A stretch of DNA of 64,000 bases from UBA4781 sp963556045 (GTDB lineage: Bacteria; Chloroflexota; Anaerolineae; Anaerolineales; Anaerolineaceae), in NCBI GenBank assembly GCA_963556045.3, contig CAUVYA020000002.1, positions 2,542,001 through 2,606,000 on the forward strand. Reading direction: 5' to 3'. Made by a program: the position numbers and the translations under genes. Below are positions 25,465-35,737 of the stretch, in pieces (the stretch's first letter is position 1; each line of letters starts with the position of its first letter). The notes under the pieces were generated by a model. It did no database searches. It had not been told where the DNA came from and saw only the letters and a program-made list of their open reading frames with translations.

Positions 25465-28400
25465 TTAATTATCGGTATACAAAAATACGATTGATTTATA
25501 TAGATAATCGATTCTATTATAGATTTCTTCTTTATTGATTAACGGAAATACTTTTTCATGGATGCTACTTATTGCAGAATAGCAAATATTTAGTAAATTA
25601 AAACCTAATTTCCTTTTAGAAACACTAACTGGTAATTCATTAATAATTTCAAGGAAAATACTATTTACAGCTTCCTTTGTAACTGATATATCTACAAGGA
25701 TGCTTACAAGAAATTGGGCAATGATACTATAAACTAACTGAGATTTCACTCCATATTTTTCAGAAAAAGTTAAATGTAAATTAAAATATCTAATTCTTTC
25801 GGGTTGGATTATAGGAATAGCTTTATCCCCAAAAATTGCTTTATGAATATCATCAACCGAAATAGATAAAAATCTAAATCGATAAAAAGATAAGTAATAA
25901 AAGAATTCAAGGTAGTCATCAAAACTTAGCAATTGCATTTCAAATAACACTCTAGCTAAAGACCATATAGAGAATGATAACGGTGCCGATTGTTTTGTTT
26001 CAAACTCATTAAATTTAATAAATATCGGATCTTCTGTTAGGATAGGTAATGACTCCATTTTCGCAATTATACAAGCATCGCATAACTCTTCAGGTATTTC
26101 TCTCTCGGTAAATCCTTCCGCTTTATATGCTTTTGAAATAACCCTAATGTTCTCTGGTGTCGATTCTAAAAGTTTGATACAAGCAATAAAATCTTCCTGT
26201 AATTGCTCTCGTCTATCTTTAGTAATATCAGAAATAACTATCTTCCCTTTAGCAAATCCCATATGACCTTTTTGCCCGGGAATATATTTAAATCGATCTG
26301 TTACTTTTGCTAAGAAATTTAATACTGATCTAGGCACGATTATTTTTGGTAAATACCTATAGATTTTTTGGAGAAAACCAGATTCTACCAAAAATAAAGC
26401 CGAAGTACTGTCGATTACAAAAGGGAGTTTTTCCTCTAAAACTGATTTCGCTAACTTCTTTTGTCTATTTAAATCAACGCTTGTACCGTCACTAAAATTA
26501 ATAAATCCTTGATCCTCTTGAGTTATGCGACCAATTGCATTAATAAGTCCACCTTCGCTCTTAACTAACATGGCCAAGGGTGCCTTATTCTCACAATATA
26601 AGTCAAAGAAAGGTCTTGTCATTTTTTGTTGATCTTGAAGAAATTTGATTAAATTTTCTGGATCGATTGAATCATCCTGATGAGGTATTTGAATTCTATG
26701 AACTCCTTCTAAATCCCCTTTTTTAGCTAGCTCCTGAAAATACTTAATTGATTTCCAATATATATATTTTTCAATAGGAAAAATAAATTCAATCACTCCA
26801 AAATCAATTTCCGGACCATATTCATCAGGAAGAATAATTCTACTGTTTAGCTGTTTTTGAAATAAAAAATCAAATTTTGAATTTTGCTTCTCAATGGGTA
26901 TTGCATCGAGAGCATTTCCTTCTCCAAGGTAATACCATTGATCATTATTACTTAATTTTATGAAACAGTTCTTCTCGACATGATTTAAAGAGTTTTGCCC
27001 TATTTCAATTAAGTTATCGATCCTCAGTAACTGAAAATGTAATTGGGCGTATTCTTGATTTGATAGTATTTTTTTCTCCTTTACAGCTTCAATAACTGCA
27101 CACAACGCATCTTCTGGATCACCGTTGAGTAAAAGAATCTCGAATTCTGGTCCTATTTTGAATTCATATGGAAGTTTCTCTGGCTTATATTGGTTAATAA
27201 TACTTTTAGCTTTGGTAATTTGTTCTTTATCAATAGTTCCACGTTCAAAGCAAGCGATGACGGTATTATGAAGGAGCATGATTTTGCTTTCCAAAGTTAG
27301 GTAATTTTTAACTTTATCCTCCTTTAATAATTTTTCTCCTACGCTAATTGCTTCCTGATACATCTTCAAATTCAAATATGCTATAAATAACCGCAATGAA
27401 AATTTAAATTCATAAGTTTTATTTTTCTCCTGATTAATCAACTTCTGCAAAAGCAAAACCTCAATATCCCAAGCTTCTTTTTTATGCAATACTTCTAAGA
27501 TTGGTAAACACTCTAATGAATTCAAACTTGATAAATCTATTTCTTGTATTATGGAAAATGCATCATCATAATTCCCTTCATCAATATAGAAAGATAACAA
27601 AAGTCTCTTTGTTAAAATTTCTTTCTCGGATAAAATTGAATTGATTATTTCAAACCTAAGATCGGGAAAAAATTTTAGCGTTTCAGCTAAAATAAATGAA
27701 AATCGTTCTTTTTTCTCTAATTGTGTTATGAGTTTTTCTTTTTCACCATTTTCAATGATTTCTATGAAACCCAACATATCTTTATTACCGATTTCCTCAA
27801 AGAAATCTTTCCCTTGTAAAAACAATGAATTATTTAGCAAGAATTGACCAAAAAGAATTTCGGCAAGGAAATCGATAATCTCTTTATCAGATTGTTTTAA
27901 ATAATCAAGCAACCGAACTAGTGTTTTATTGTCTATAGATACATACTGCAGAATCTGAATTAAAATTTGTTCTATTTGTTCATCAAAAGAACACTCAAGT
28001 ATCAAATCAAACGTTTCTTCAATAAGAATCATACTATTAATTGGATCACCTTGGCTAACAAGCGCTTCAATCTCGATAGAATTCAGTATTGCTTTATTTC
28101 TATGTCTAATCTCACCGTCTTTTGAAAAAACCTCTTTGATAGAAGAAATTTCATCAATTATTTTCTTGGAAATATCTTCTGATTTTCCCTTAGATTTGAT
28201 AAGTCTATCTAGCCATATTGATAATCTGACAATATAACTACTAAATCTATTCATATTTATTACTAGAGATTTCTCGATAAATTCATCTGCTCCAATTTCG
28301 TCACCTGATTGTTCTAGTAATTGGGCAAATAATCTATAGAAAGTAGCTTTTATCCATGGTTCACTAGGCGTATCAATTTCCTCTATGCTATCTCTATTAA

Positions 28401-29322
28401 ATTTCTTCCCTAATCTACTCTGCCTTACCAATTCTAGAAAACAGATTAGCCAAAAATCGGCATCGATTTGCTTGGCTCTTTCAAGTAGATCAGAATACTT
28501 ATGCAAGTTTTTTTTATTCAGAAATATTTCTGCTAGATATAGAAATGAACGAGGATCTCTTGGATAACGCAGTGCAATGCTTTCATATTTTTGTATAGCC
28601 TCTTGGGGTTTTTCAGAAAGCATAAGGTACTTGCACTGTAAAAGCTCAAACTCAATGGTAATATTCTCTTCATCCACCTCTTGAATAATTTCGTCAGTAT
28701 TATCGATGTATTTTCCAACTAGAAAAATATTCTCACGGTCAATTTCATCTCTAATATCCTCAAGGGATTTTTGAACAATAGAGATAGCTTGACGTTGGTC
28801 AATTGAAAATCCCAATGCTACTAAATCTTCCTGCTTCAATTTCATAATAATAGTCTCTAAGTCGTTAGCAAGATATAAAACAAAATCTATTGCTGGAAAT
28901 TGTTGCCGTAATTCTTCTAAAGATTTTTCTAGAGCTTCAATTGAACCCAGGTACTTATCATTAAAGACAAATATATATTTTCTTATTATTTTGAAATTGC
29001 CCCATTTATTTTCTAATTTGTAGAAATCTTCCTTCAATTTTCTAGCTGCATTCAATTCATTTACTTTTGGGGTTAAGGGTGCATGAACTTGAAAAAAAGT
29101 TCCTGTTGAATTTATATATCCATCATTACCCTTATCTCCATCATTACCATAAGGTCTAATCTTCCTAAATTTCGAATCTTTTTTTTCCATTACGTCTTCA
29201 AAAAAAGATTGAAATTCCATTCCATTTAGTTTGTTCAATCTATTTTTTATCTGAAGCGATAAAAATCTATTATCGATTAGTTTCATTTTCCCCATCCCTT
29301 TTATAGTAATCTTCAAGTTCAT
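25465..29322 (-). CDS. 1285-residue multidomain protein: restriction-endonuclease-like, TPR-like helices, PIN domain
   Basis: Three regions can be distinguished. Residues about 34-165 resemble a PD-(D/E)XK-like fold: E36/E42 in FQSFFEDVM, then GNDGDKGNDGY (D67) and FFQVHAP (Q78), a pattern seen in effector proteins of some defence systems. Residues about 220-800 are helical and TPR-like (for example KPQEAIQKYESIALRYPRDP). Near residues 966-1110 lies a PIN-type nuclease: VIDST (D971), IVPRSVLNFL, CDACIIAKM (D1082) and LTEDP (D1098). A helical C-terminus follows. The gene is much richer in A+T than its surroundings and sits next to a tRNA, suggesting transfer. Starts at 29295 or 29286 have better SDs than 29322. 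Function is unknown; RNA/DNA cleavage in defence is inferred. Confidence 0.8.
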   Translation of the reverse strand: MNLKITIKGMGKMKLIDNRFLSLQIKNRLNKLNGMEFQSFFEDVMEKKDSKFRKIRPYGNDGDKGNDGYINSTGTFFQVHAPLTPKVNELNAARKLKEDFYKLENKWGNFKIIRKYIFVFNDKYLGSIEALEKSLEELRQQFPAIDFVLYLANDLETIIMKLKQEDLVALGFSIDQRQAISIVQKSLEDIRDEIDRENIFLVGKYIDNTDEIIQEVDEENITIEFELLQCKYLMLSEKPQEAIQKYESIALRYPRDPRSFLYLAEIFLNKKNLHKYSDLLERAKQIDADFWLICFLELVRQSRLGKKFNRDSIEEIDTPSEPWIKATFYRLFAQLLEQSGDEIGADEFIEKSLVINMNRFSSYIVRLSIWLDRLIKSKGKSEDISKKIIDEISSIKEVFSKDGEIRHRNKAILNSIEIEALVSQGDPINSMILIEETFDLILECSFDEQIEQILIQILQYVSIDNKTLVRLLDYLKQSDKEIIDFLAEILFGQFLLNNSLFLQGKDFFEEIGNKDMLGFIEIIENGEKEKLITQLEKKERFSFILAETLKFFPDLRFEIINSILSEKEILTKRLLLSFYIDEGNYDDAFSIIQEIDLSSLNSLECLPILEVLHKKEAWDIEVLLLQKLINQEKNKTYEFKFSLRLFIAYLNLKMYQEAISVGEKLLKEDKVKNYLTLESKIMLLHNTVIACFERGTIDKEQITKAKSIINQYKPEKLPYEFKIGPEFEILLLNGDPEDALCAVIEAVKEKKILSNQEYAQLHFQLLRIDNLIEIGQNSLNHVEKNCFIKLSNNDQWYYLGEGNALDAIPIEKQNSKFDFLFQKQLNSRIILPDEYGPEIDFGVIEFIFPIEKYIYWKSIKYFQELAKKGDLEGVHRIQIPHQDDSIDPENLIKFLQDQQKMTRPFFDLYCENKAPLAMLVKSEGGLINAIGRITQEDQGFINFSDGTSVDLNRQKKLAKSVLEEKLPFVIDSTSALFLVESGFLQKIYRYLPKIIVPRSVLNFLAKVTDRFKYIPGQKGHMGFAKGKIVISDITKDRREQLQEDFIACIKLLESTPENIRVISKAYKAEGFTEREIPEELCDACIIAKMESLPILTEDPIFIKFNEFETKQSAPLSFSIWSLARVLFEMQLLSFDDYLEFFYYLSFYRFRFLSISVDDIHKAIFGDKAIPIIQPERIRYFNLHLTFSEKYGVKSQLVYSIIAQFLVSILVDISVTKEAVNSIFLEIINELPVSVSKRKLGFNLLNICYSAISSIHEKVFPLINKEEIYNRIDYLYKSIVFLYTDN

Positions 29323-29558
29323 TAATTCTGTATAAAGAATACTAATTGATTTATATCCAGTATTTAAGCTAATAGTATCCTAATTCTATATTATTGCAAA
29401 AATATAAAAAACTTTCCTTTTGATAAACTAAAGCATAGTATTACTAGAAATTAATATATCTCAAAATATCTAATTAGTTCATAATATATAAATCTCTATC
29501 GAATCTTCCAACGCGCTGCCAATTGATTATTAAAATGCATACCCTGCATATTCATCAA

Positions 29559-32500
29559 CTATCTGCTGACCAGCACATCAATATCAGAAATAAACTCTCC
29601 GTTCAATTCAAGTACCCCAAGTTTGTCAAAGCCGGCAAGAGCGCTTAGATCGTTGATTTCGATGTTATTGAGATACAGCTCTTTCAGGTCGGCGCAGCCG
29701 GCAAGACCATCCAGGGTATCGAGAATGAAGTTTCCCCACCCAAATCCCTCGGAATTTTCCTCAACATCAATATGCCCGACGACAAGCCGTTCCAGCCCGC
29801 GGTTCTCACCACAATCCAGTTCAAGTTTTACGGGTTCCTCGGAATCGCTGAAGAGGAAAAGGCTTCTGGCGTAATTGGGAATGGTGAGTTTGATGCTTTC
29901 CCCCTCGCTGAAATACATTCCACTTATTACCTGGTTCTGGCTGCCCACGTAATCGGCGAAATTTTTAGCATCTTCCATGTTCTCGATCCAGTAATAATCA
30001 TAGTCTTTTTCTTCCACCCCCTTCTCTGATGGTTCTTCTATTGTTTCCAAAAACTCGGGATCACCCAGGTCATAAGCCCAGCCCTCTTGCGCTCCCGCAT
30101 GCATGAGCGCCAGTTTTAAATGATCCAATCCGTCATACAGTGATTGATCAAAGAATTCCGGCTGGCTTTCTCCAACGACCTGCGGATTGCGTAAAAGAAA
30201 ACATTCCAGGTTTTTCAGTTGACCGATATCGTTGATGTTATTGATCTGCGCGTTGTCTAGCTTTAAAAATTTCAAACTCTCAATCTGAGAAATGACCGAA
30301 AGGTCATAGACTGCCATACCTTCCAGATCAAGGTACTCCAGTTGATCAAGCGTGAGCAGCGCAGAATAATCGTCTATGGTGTCCCAGTTCTTCAATTCCA
30401 GAAGTCTTAGATTTTTCAGCCCGGTCAAGAAGTTTAGATCTTCGCCGTACTTATACATTCTCAATTCTTCCAGATTCGCAAGCCCTGAAATTACAGAAGT
30501 GTCCTCCACATAACAAAATGTTTCGATGGAAAGCTTCTCAAGCTTTGTAAGATTAGCCAGGAAATAGGTATGCGCGAAGCCGGAATCCAGGGTCAGTTCT
30601 TTCAGGTTAACAAGGCTTGCCAGAGATTCATGATCATCATTCCCGAGATAGCGATGAAATATCAAGCTCTCCAGCTTCGACATGGTCGTCAGCGGCGCCA
30701 GCGACTCCGTATTTAACCGTGACAGATACAATTTTCGTAAGTTTTGATGCCCGCTTAAGGCTTCCAGACCGGATAAGCCATCAAAAAAATGGTGGTCCAG
30801 TTCATATTTCCCCGTCAGCAGATAAAGAGGATTGCCTTTCCAGACATAGGGAAAACCGGCATACAGTGATTCCAGTTCCGTGAAGCGGGCGGCAGCTTGC
30901 AGGTCACTGATATCGGTGTTCATGATATTGAGTTCTTTTATGGGCGAGTTTTCAAAGGCGCTGAGGGAGGAGATCAGGTTATAGCTCAGGTCCAGTGCTT
31001 CCAGGTTTTTCAGATTATCCAGGTCGACAATTGCAGTGAGATCATTGGATGAAAGATCTACCTCGACCAAGGAAGGCAGGTTGTTCAATCCCGATATATC
31101 TTCAAGCCGATTATTGTTCAGATCCAGATATTCCAGGCTGGCAAGGTCGCTCAACGGCGAAATATCGCTGATATGATTCTTGCCCAGAGATAGGCTTTCC
31201 AGCGCATGCAGATCTTTCAGCGCAGTCAGATCTGCTATGGCGTTCTTCTCAAGATTGAGCACTTTCAGATTGGGGAAATTGCGGATAAAACTCACATCAT
31301 CGATCAGACATTCAGACAGGTCAAGGTTTTCCAGCTTTTCGGCTTGAAAGACATACAGATACTCGTAAACGGGCATTCCATGTTCTTTCAATGCTTTTCT
31401 GATCTTGACGGCAGCGCGGGGATTGTTTATTTCAATGGTTTGTAACAATCTCTCGCATTCCGCCGGATAATCACCGCTAACCTGCCCGTCTAATTCAGTA
31501 AAAAGGGTATAGGCGTTGTAATAGTCTTCGGCTTCAAAAAGCTGGACCGCAAGCTCATATTTTTCTTGATCGTTTGTATAGGCATGAACGAGCGCTTCAG
31601 TTTGATGTGTAGCTTCAGTATCATTAAGATTTTCAAACGCATAAACGACGATGGAATCAATATCCAGGCTGGCTTCATCTGCGACCGTATCGAAACTAAT
31701 ATCTGCCCACATAATTGAGTCCGCCAGGTCATCATTTCTTTTAAAGACACTGCTTAGATCGCAGGCGTAAAAAGCATGATTGGATGGATCATTTTCCTGC
31801 CAGGTTATGAACCGGTAACCCGAATGTTCATCCATGGCAACCAGCGCGTAGAACCATTCATCATCGATCAACTGCAATGAATTCACATATTCCCGGTGGG
31901 TATTTCCTATTGAATATTCCTTCTGATTGTGTTCGTCGCCTGACCACACGTTCAATCCGCCGTTGTCGTCTATGAACTGGTTTACAAAGACATTGCTGTT
32001 GGAAAAGCCGATACTCAATCCGGCATTCACCCCGTTTTCCCGGAATTTGATCAGAATTGCACAATTTGGACACTCCTGATTACCACCTGCTTCAGCAATG
32101 AATTGGTTTATTGCGTCCAGATAGATACTTCCCCATAAGCCCCCGTTATTTTCCTGCTCGCCATTGTCTACTCCAGTGCTGTTGCTTTGGATAGACGCTC
32201 GTAAATAACCATCTTTTTCAGATACTGATTTTTGTACCGGGGAGTCACCGGTTTCCATATAAACGAAATCTACCAGATCTTTGCCAGAAATATGTACAAC
32301 CTGGTTGGCGGAGCCTAAAAGAGCATGCACCACATCATCGCTGTGATCGATTTCATCCATGTTGGGTCTTTGAATATCCACAATGTGCAATCCGTACTCT
32401 GACAAGATTTCCGCCGGTAGAGCAGAAGGGTTTTCTTCGATCGGTTGAACTTGCTGTGGCATGAACTGAATAGCTTCCTGTTCATGGATCGTTTCAGGTT

Positions 32501-32576
32501 CTGTTTTTTCACAGGCAGAGCTGAACAGCAGGATGGATAATAAGCATATTGAAATTGATCGAGTGATTCTCTTCAT
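29559..32576 (-). CDS. Leucine-rich-repeat lipoprotein
   Basis: The 1005-residue protein starts with a lipoprotein signal peptide (SILLFSSAC, Cys about residue 22). About 370 residues of unrecognised extracellular sequence follow, with a short helical stretch (AVKIRKALKEHG). Then come many internalin/SDS22-like repeats of the form LxxLxxLxLxxNxIxDIsxL, starting near LDLSECLIDDV. A second block near the C-terminus repeats the pattern (DLKELYLNNIEINDLSAL). It would be anchored on the cell surface and likely binds a protein partner. SD GAGGTAAAG precedes the ATG. Base composition returns toward the genome norm, unlike the gene downstream. Confidence 0.85.
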   Translation of the reverse strand: MKRITRSISICLLSILLFSSACEKTEPETIHEQEAIQFMPQQVQPIEENPSALPAEILSEYGLHIVDIQRPNMDEIDHSDDVVHALLGSANQVVHISGKDLVDFVYMETGDSPVQKSVSEKDGYLRASIQSNSTGVDNGEQENNGGLWGSIYLDAINQFIAEAGGNQECPNCAILIKFRENGVNAGLSIGFSNSNVFVNQFIDDNGGLNVWSGDEHNQKEYSIGNTHREYVNSLQLIDDEWFYALVAMDEHSGYRFITWQENDPSNHAFYACDLSSVFKRNDDLADSIMWADISFDTVADEASLDIDSIVVYAFENLNDTEATHQTEALVHAYTNDQEKYELAVQLFEAEDYYNAYTLFTELDGQVSGDYPAECERLLQTIEINNPRAAVKIRKALKEHGMPVYEYLYVFQAEKLENLDLSECLIDDVSFIRNFPNLKVLNLEKNAIADLTALKDLHALESLSLGKNHISDISPLSDLASLEYLDLNNNRLEDISGLNNLPSLVEVDLSSNDLTAIVDLDNLKNLEALDLSYNLISSLSAFENSPIKELNIMNTDISDLQAAARFTELESLYAGFPYVWKGNPLYLLTGKYELDHHFFDGLSGLEALSGHQNLRKLYLSRLNTESLAPLTTMSKLESLIFHRYLGNDDHESLASLVNLKELTLDSGFAHTYFLANLTKLEKLSIETFCYVEDTSVISGLANLEELRMYKYGEDLNFLTGLKNLRLLELKNWDTIDDYSALLTLDQLEYLDLEGMAVYDLSVISQIESLKFLKLDNAQINNINDIGQLKNLECFLLRNPQVVGESQPEFFDQSLYDGLDHLKLALMHAGAQEGWAYDLGDPEFLETIEEPSEKGVEEKDYDYYWIENMEDAKNFADYVGSQNQVISGMYFSEGESIKLTIPNYARSLFLFSDSEEPVKLELDCGENRGLERLVVGHIDVEENSEGFGWGNFILDTLDGLAGCADLKELYLNNIEINDLSALAGFDKLGVLELNGEFISDIDVLVSR

Positions 32577-33287
32577 ATCTTTACCTCTTCATAGGGGAAT
32601 AATTGAAAAAATTGTTGCATCCCTGCCTTTATTAGTTGACATGTCAAAAGGTATTTTGCATAGCAAAAGGGATCTCTGCCGTAAAACCCTGCATGGCTCA
32701 TTGCGCTTCTTCCTGAATTGGGTCATTGTATTGACGGCACACTTCTTCTTCGTTGTGATCAAGATACTGATGCTGGGGCAAGAAAGTGTATGGAATAAAA
32801 AAGAATAAATCACGATACTCTTTCAAGAGTGAGAAACAAAGTAAGGATGAGAACCTTGATCTACAAAAGTGATTATACATTACCAATCTGCATCCAAAGA
32901 GTGCAATAAGAAATTTTTATATTTGATTTTGATCAATGGAACGTACGATCCTGCTTCACCCCACGTTTGCCTAGAAGACAAGATTAATGGGTTAAACAAT
33001 CATTACTATCCACGTTTGGGTGCTGTACCCGGTTTATTCCGCTCTTAAAAAACCACTTTTCTCTTTTGTATCTGCCGGTTGTTGATTCGTGATGATTTGG
33101 ATAGAGTGAATAAAAAGGTTTGAAGGTTTGTCAACAAAAAGACCGGCGCAACTCATTAACGTTTCACCGGTCCTCGCACATTTTGTATTGTTCCTGCAAG
33201 ATCAACGATAACCGGGCAGCAGGAACGAAATATTATTTTCCCCTGTTGTAATCGTTATCACTCTCGACTGTTACAATGTTTGTGATC
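32577..33287. other. 711-bp gap upstream of the LRR gene
   Basis: No gene is supported here. It holds the LRR gene's leader and promoter area at the low-coordinate end and a terminator for the membrane-protein gene at 33136-33172. Confidence 0.5.
33136..33172 (-). terminator. Hairpin terminator downstream of the PadR/HAAS pair
   Basis: Reading the minus strand, GACCGG (33172-33167) pairs with CCGGTC (33146-33141) over a 20-base loop and is followed by five T's. The loop is long, so strength is moderate. Confidence 0.55.
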
Positions 33288-34256
33288 CTATCCTTTGCTG
33301 CGAATTGAATCATATATGCCGTTAAAACTCACGAGCATCAATGGGATCGCCCATACTATCATCAAAACAGGGTAGTGTGGGGAAGCGATTAGATTTTCTA
33401 CGGGCATAGGGGCGGCATAAACCAGCAGCGCCAGCCAGTTTATGATCCGTTGCTTGGGGAATAAGAAAAGCGCCGGCCAGATCAAATGAGCAAGTTGATA
33501 GAAACCAAAGTTCCCGATGATATTCCAGTTGGTTAGCGAATACCCGTCTGGGAAAGCTCCAAATGACATCATTCTTGCATTCATGATGTTCCCAACCATG
33601 ATCAATGCGGGAATGAGGACCAGCGTATACAGCAATGGATCCCTTTTCTTGATTAATATTCTTACCAGCCAAACGAGCAATGCCAGCAATACAAAACCCC
33701 AGAAGATGGATTCGACAATACCGCCAGCAGTTTGATTGAAACTACTGGCTGCCAGCCATCTGTTTTCACGGAAACACAGACTGAAAATCGTCAACCAGGT
33801 GGAGGAAAGCCAGAACAGTAGCCCGGTCAGGATTCCCTGTTTTCTGTAAAACTGCAGACAGATCAAAACAAGGGAAAATTCAAACAGAATGGAAACGCGA
33901 GATAACCAGTAGATGTATGTGCTGTTTGCTGTTGGATCAATCCCTCCGCCAAAAAAGGCGGTCAGGATGATCCAATTGAGAATCGGCATCAATACAATTT
34001 CTGGAAGGGTAATCAGGAGGTATTCTACCCATCGTTTTGGATGGTGGATATTCCTCATACGGCGCCCCAGCTCCTCTGGATTTCCCATTTCGGTTTGCAT
34101 CCGTTCCAGGCGTTCTTGTTCATTTTTACCCATAGCGGCATCAACCATTCCTTTCTCATAATGGAATCTTATTTCTTCATCTATCTGGAATCTTTCTTCT
34201 TGAGAAAAACCCTGCAATTCAGCCTGCATGCGTGTCAGAAATGTTTTAATATTCAT
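33288..34256 (-). CDS. HAAS/DUF1700-type membrane protein
   Basis: The 322-residue protein begins with a cytosolic three-helix HAAS-like module (FSQEERFQIDEEIRFHYEKGM...MGNPEELGRRM), followed by about eight membrane helices. Genes of this sort are usually paired with a PadR regulator, which is true here: the start overlaps the end of the padR gene by eleven bases. The module is thought to transmit signals between the regulator and the membrane, but the specific function is unknown. Confidence 0.78.
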   Translation of the reverse strand: MNIKTFLTRMQAELQGFSQEERFQIDEEIRFHYEKGMVDAAMGKNEQERLERMQTEMGNPEELGRRMRNIHHPKRWVEYLLITLPEIVLMPILNWIILTAFFGGGIDPTANSTYIYWLSRVSILFEFSLVLICLQFYRKQGILTGLLFWLSSTWLTIFSLCFRENRWLAASSFNQTAGGIVESIFWGFVLLALLVWLVRILIKKRDPLLYTLVLIPALIMVGNIMNARMMSFGAFPDGYSLTNWNIIGNFGFYQLAHLIWPALFLFPKQRIINWLALLVYAAPMPVENLIASPHYPVLMIVWAIPLMLVSFNGIYDSIRSKG

Positions 34257-34602
34257 TAGGTTTTTTGTTCATTTCTACAGGATTGATGACACTGAAAAAT
34301 TTATTAAAAAAACTTTTCCATTCTTTGCGAGATTCGGCTAACTGTTCTCTCCCGTACGAGGTGATTGAATACACTTTTTTTTGCCGGTCGCCCTGGCTTT
34401 TCTCCCAGATTCCCTCAATCAAATGATCGCTCTCCATCTTATGCAGTGTTGGATATAATAATGCTGCCGTCATGGTGAAATAACCCTCACTGCGCGCTTC
34501 TAACTCGCGCATGATCGCATATCCATGTAATGGGGTATCCTCAAGAATGCTGAGGATCAACAATTCACTGCTGCCTTTACGAGCCTGTTGGATTTGAAAC
34601 AT
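34246..34602 (-). CDS. PadR family transcriptional regulator
   Basis: This 118-residue winged-helix repressor has the PadR hallmarks: LLILSILEDTPLHGYAIMRELE, FTMTAALLYPTLHKMESDHLIEG and the wing KKVYSITSYGREQL. A short dimerisation helix follows. It precedes and overlaps the HAAS-type membrane-protein gene. A 12-bp perfect palindrome lies 49 bases upstream of its start. Confidence 0.9.
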   Translation of the reverse strand: MFQIQQARKGSSELLILSILEDTPLHGYAIMRELEARSEGYFTMTAALLYPTLHKMESDHLIEGIWEKSQGDRQKKVYSITSYGREQLAESRKEWKSFFNKFFSVINPVEMNKKPNEY

Positions 34603-34930
34603 AGGACCTCTTTATTTTATTCAAAAATATAAGAATATTATATATAAATAACTTATATAAGTCAAGGAGAATCATTCCATCAATTCTACGATACGAATTG
34701 GTTGGAAGAAGTGTTTTTCTTTATATGTGCTGATCGGAGAATGCCATATACTCACGAAGTAGAATAATGAAAATCGTTGAAATCTATCATATCATCACAA
34801 CAGGGTGAAAAAACCAATTGAAGGTCAACAACTGTTCTGATGAAATCATACGTTTGTTTTCCTGGTCGAGTGATCTGTTCCTGTACCAACACTCTTTTTC
34901 CTCCTCCTGTATTGACTATATAATATTCCT
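34603..34930. other. 328-bp gap between padR and tag
   Basis: It contains the padR palindrome and the tag -10 element. I see nothing else gene-like. Confidence 0.5.
34651..34662. promoter_or_regulatory. 12-bp perfect palindrome upstream of padR, candidate operator
   Basis: ACTTATATAAGT is a perfect inverted repeat in an A+T-rich stretch that also contains TATATAAAT elements. Position and symmetry fit an autoregulatory PadR site. Confidence 0.5.
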
Positions 34931-34931
34931 A
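34919..34931 (+). promoter_or_regulatory. -10 element making tag leaderless
   Basis: TATAAT at 34919-34924 puts the expected transcription start on the A of the ATG at 34931. There is no room for a Shine-Dalgarno. Confidence 0.5.
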
Positions 34932-35500
34932 TGAAAGAGAGATGCCAGTGGGCGCAGGATGAGCAATTCCATGCCTATCATGATGAAGAATGGGGCGTGC
35001 CGGTGCACGACGACCGCACCCATTTCGAGTTTCTGGTGCTGGAAGGCGCGCAGGCAGGGCTTAGCTGGGCAACCATCCTGAAAAGGCGCCCGGGTTACCG
35101 GCAGGCATTTGCAAATTTTGAGCCTGACAGGGTTGCCCAATTCACAGAGGCAGAGTATGAGAGTTTGCTGCAAAATGCGGCGATCATCCGCAACAAGCTC
35201 AAGATCCGTTCCGCTATCAACAATGCCCAACGTTTTCTGGAAGTGCAGCAGGAGTTTGGCAGTTTCGATACCTACATCTGGCAGTTCGTTGGAGCAAAGC
35301 CCATTCTCAATAAATGGGAATCCATGCAGCAGATTCCGGCGGTGACGGCGGAATCGCAGGCTCTCAGCATGGACCTGAAGAAAAGAGGATTTACCTTTGT
35401 CGGTCCGACCATCATGTATGCCCACATGCAGGCAATCGGTATGGTGAACGACCATGTGCTGTCCTGTTTCCGCTACTGCGAAGTGCAGCGCCTGGCATGA
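34931..35500 (+). CDS. tag: DNA-3-methyladenine glycosylase I
   Basis: Tag excises 3-methyladenine from alkylated DNA. The 189-residue protein matches the family throughout: CQWAQDEQFHAYHDEEWGVPVHDD at the N-terminus, FEFLVLEGAQAGLSWATILKRR, NKLKIRSAINNA, IWQFVG and, at the end, GFTFVGPTIMYAHMQAIGMVNDH with the zinc-binding His/Cys region. It is probably monocistronic and translated from a leaderless message. Confidence 0.94.
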   Translation: MKERCQWAQDEQFHAYHDEEWGVPVHDDRTHFEFLVLEGAQAGLSWATILKRRPGYRQAFANFEPDRVAQFTEAEYESLLQNAAIIRNKLKIRSAINNAQRFLEVQQEFGSFDTYIWQFVGAKPILNKWESMQQIPAVTAESQALSMDLKKRGFTFVGPTIMYAHMQAIGMVNDHVLSCFRYCEVQRLA

Positions 35501-35737
35501 CCATCCATTTGTGACGATCCCGAGTATAAACGCCATCGGTTTTCCGCTGTAATTTCCTGCCTTCGTGTACCATTTCTCCTCACCCGACCATATTTCACCG
35601 CCTGTTTTTCCCATTTTCATCGTAAAAAGATGTTTAAAGGAAAAGAATTGAGATGTCCCTTTTCGTGGTTTCATTCGTTATATTAATGATAGAAACACAC
35701 ATATTGAAATGCATTGTGATAAGGTGGTGCTTTTTTT

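Noticed and set aside
34916..35674. A 252-codon open frame on the minus strand over tag
   Set aside because: It is antisense to a complete, well-recognised Tag protein and has no family features of its own.
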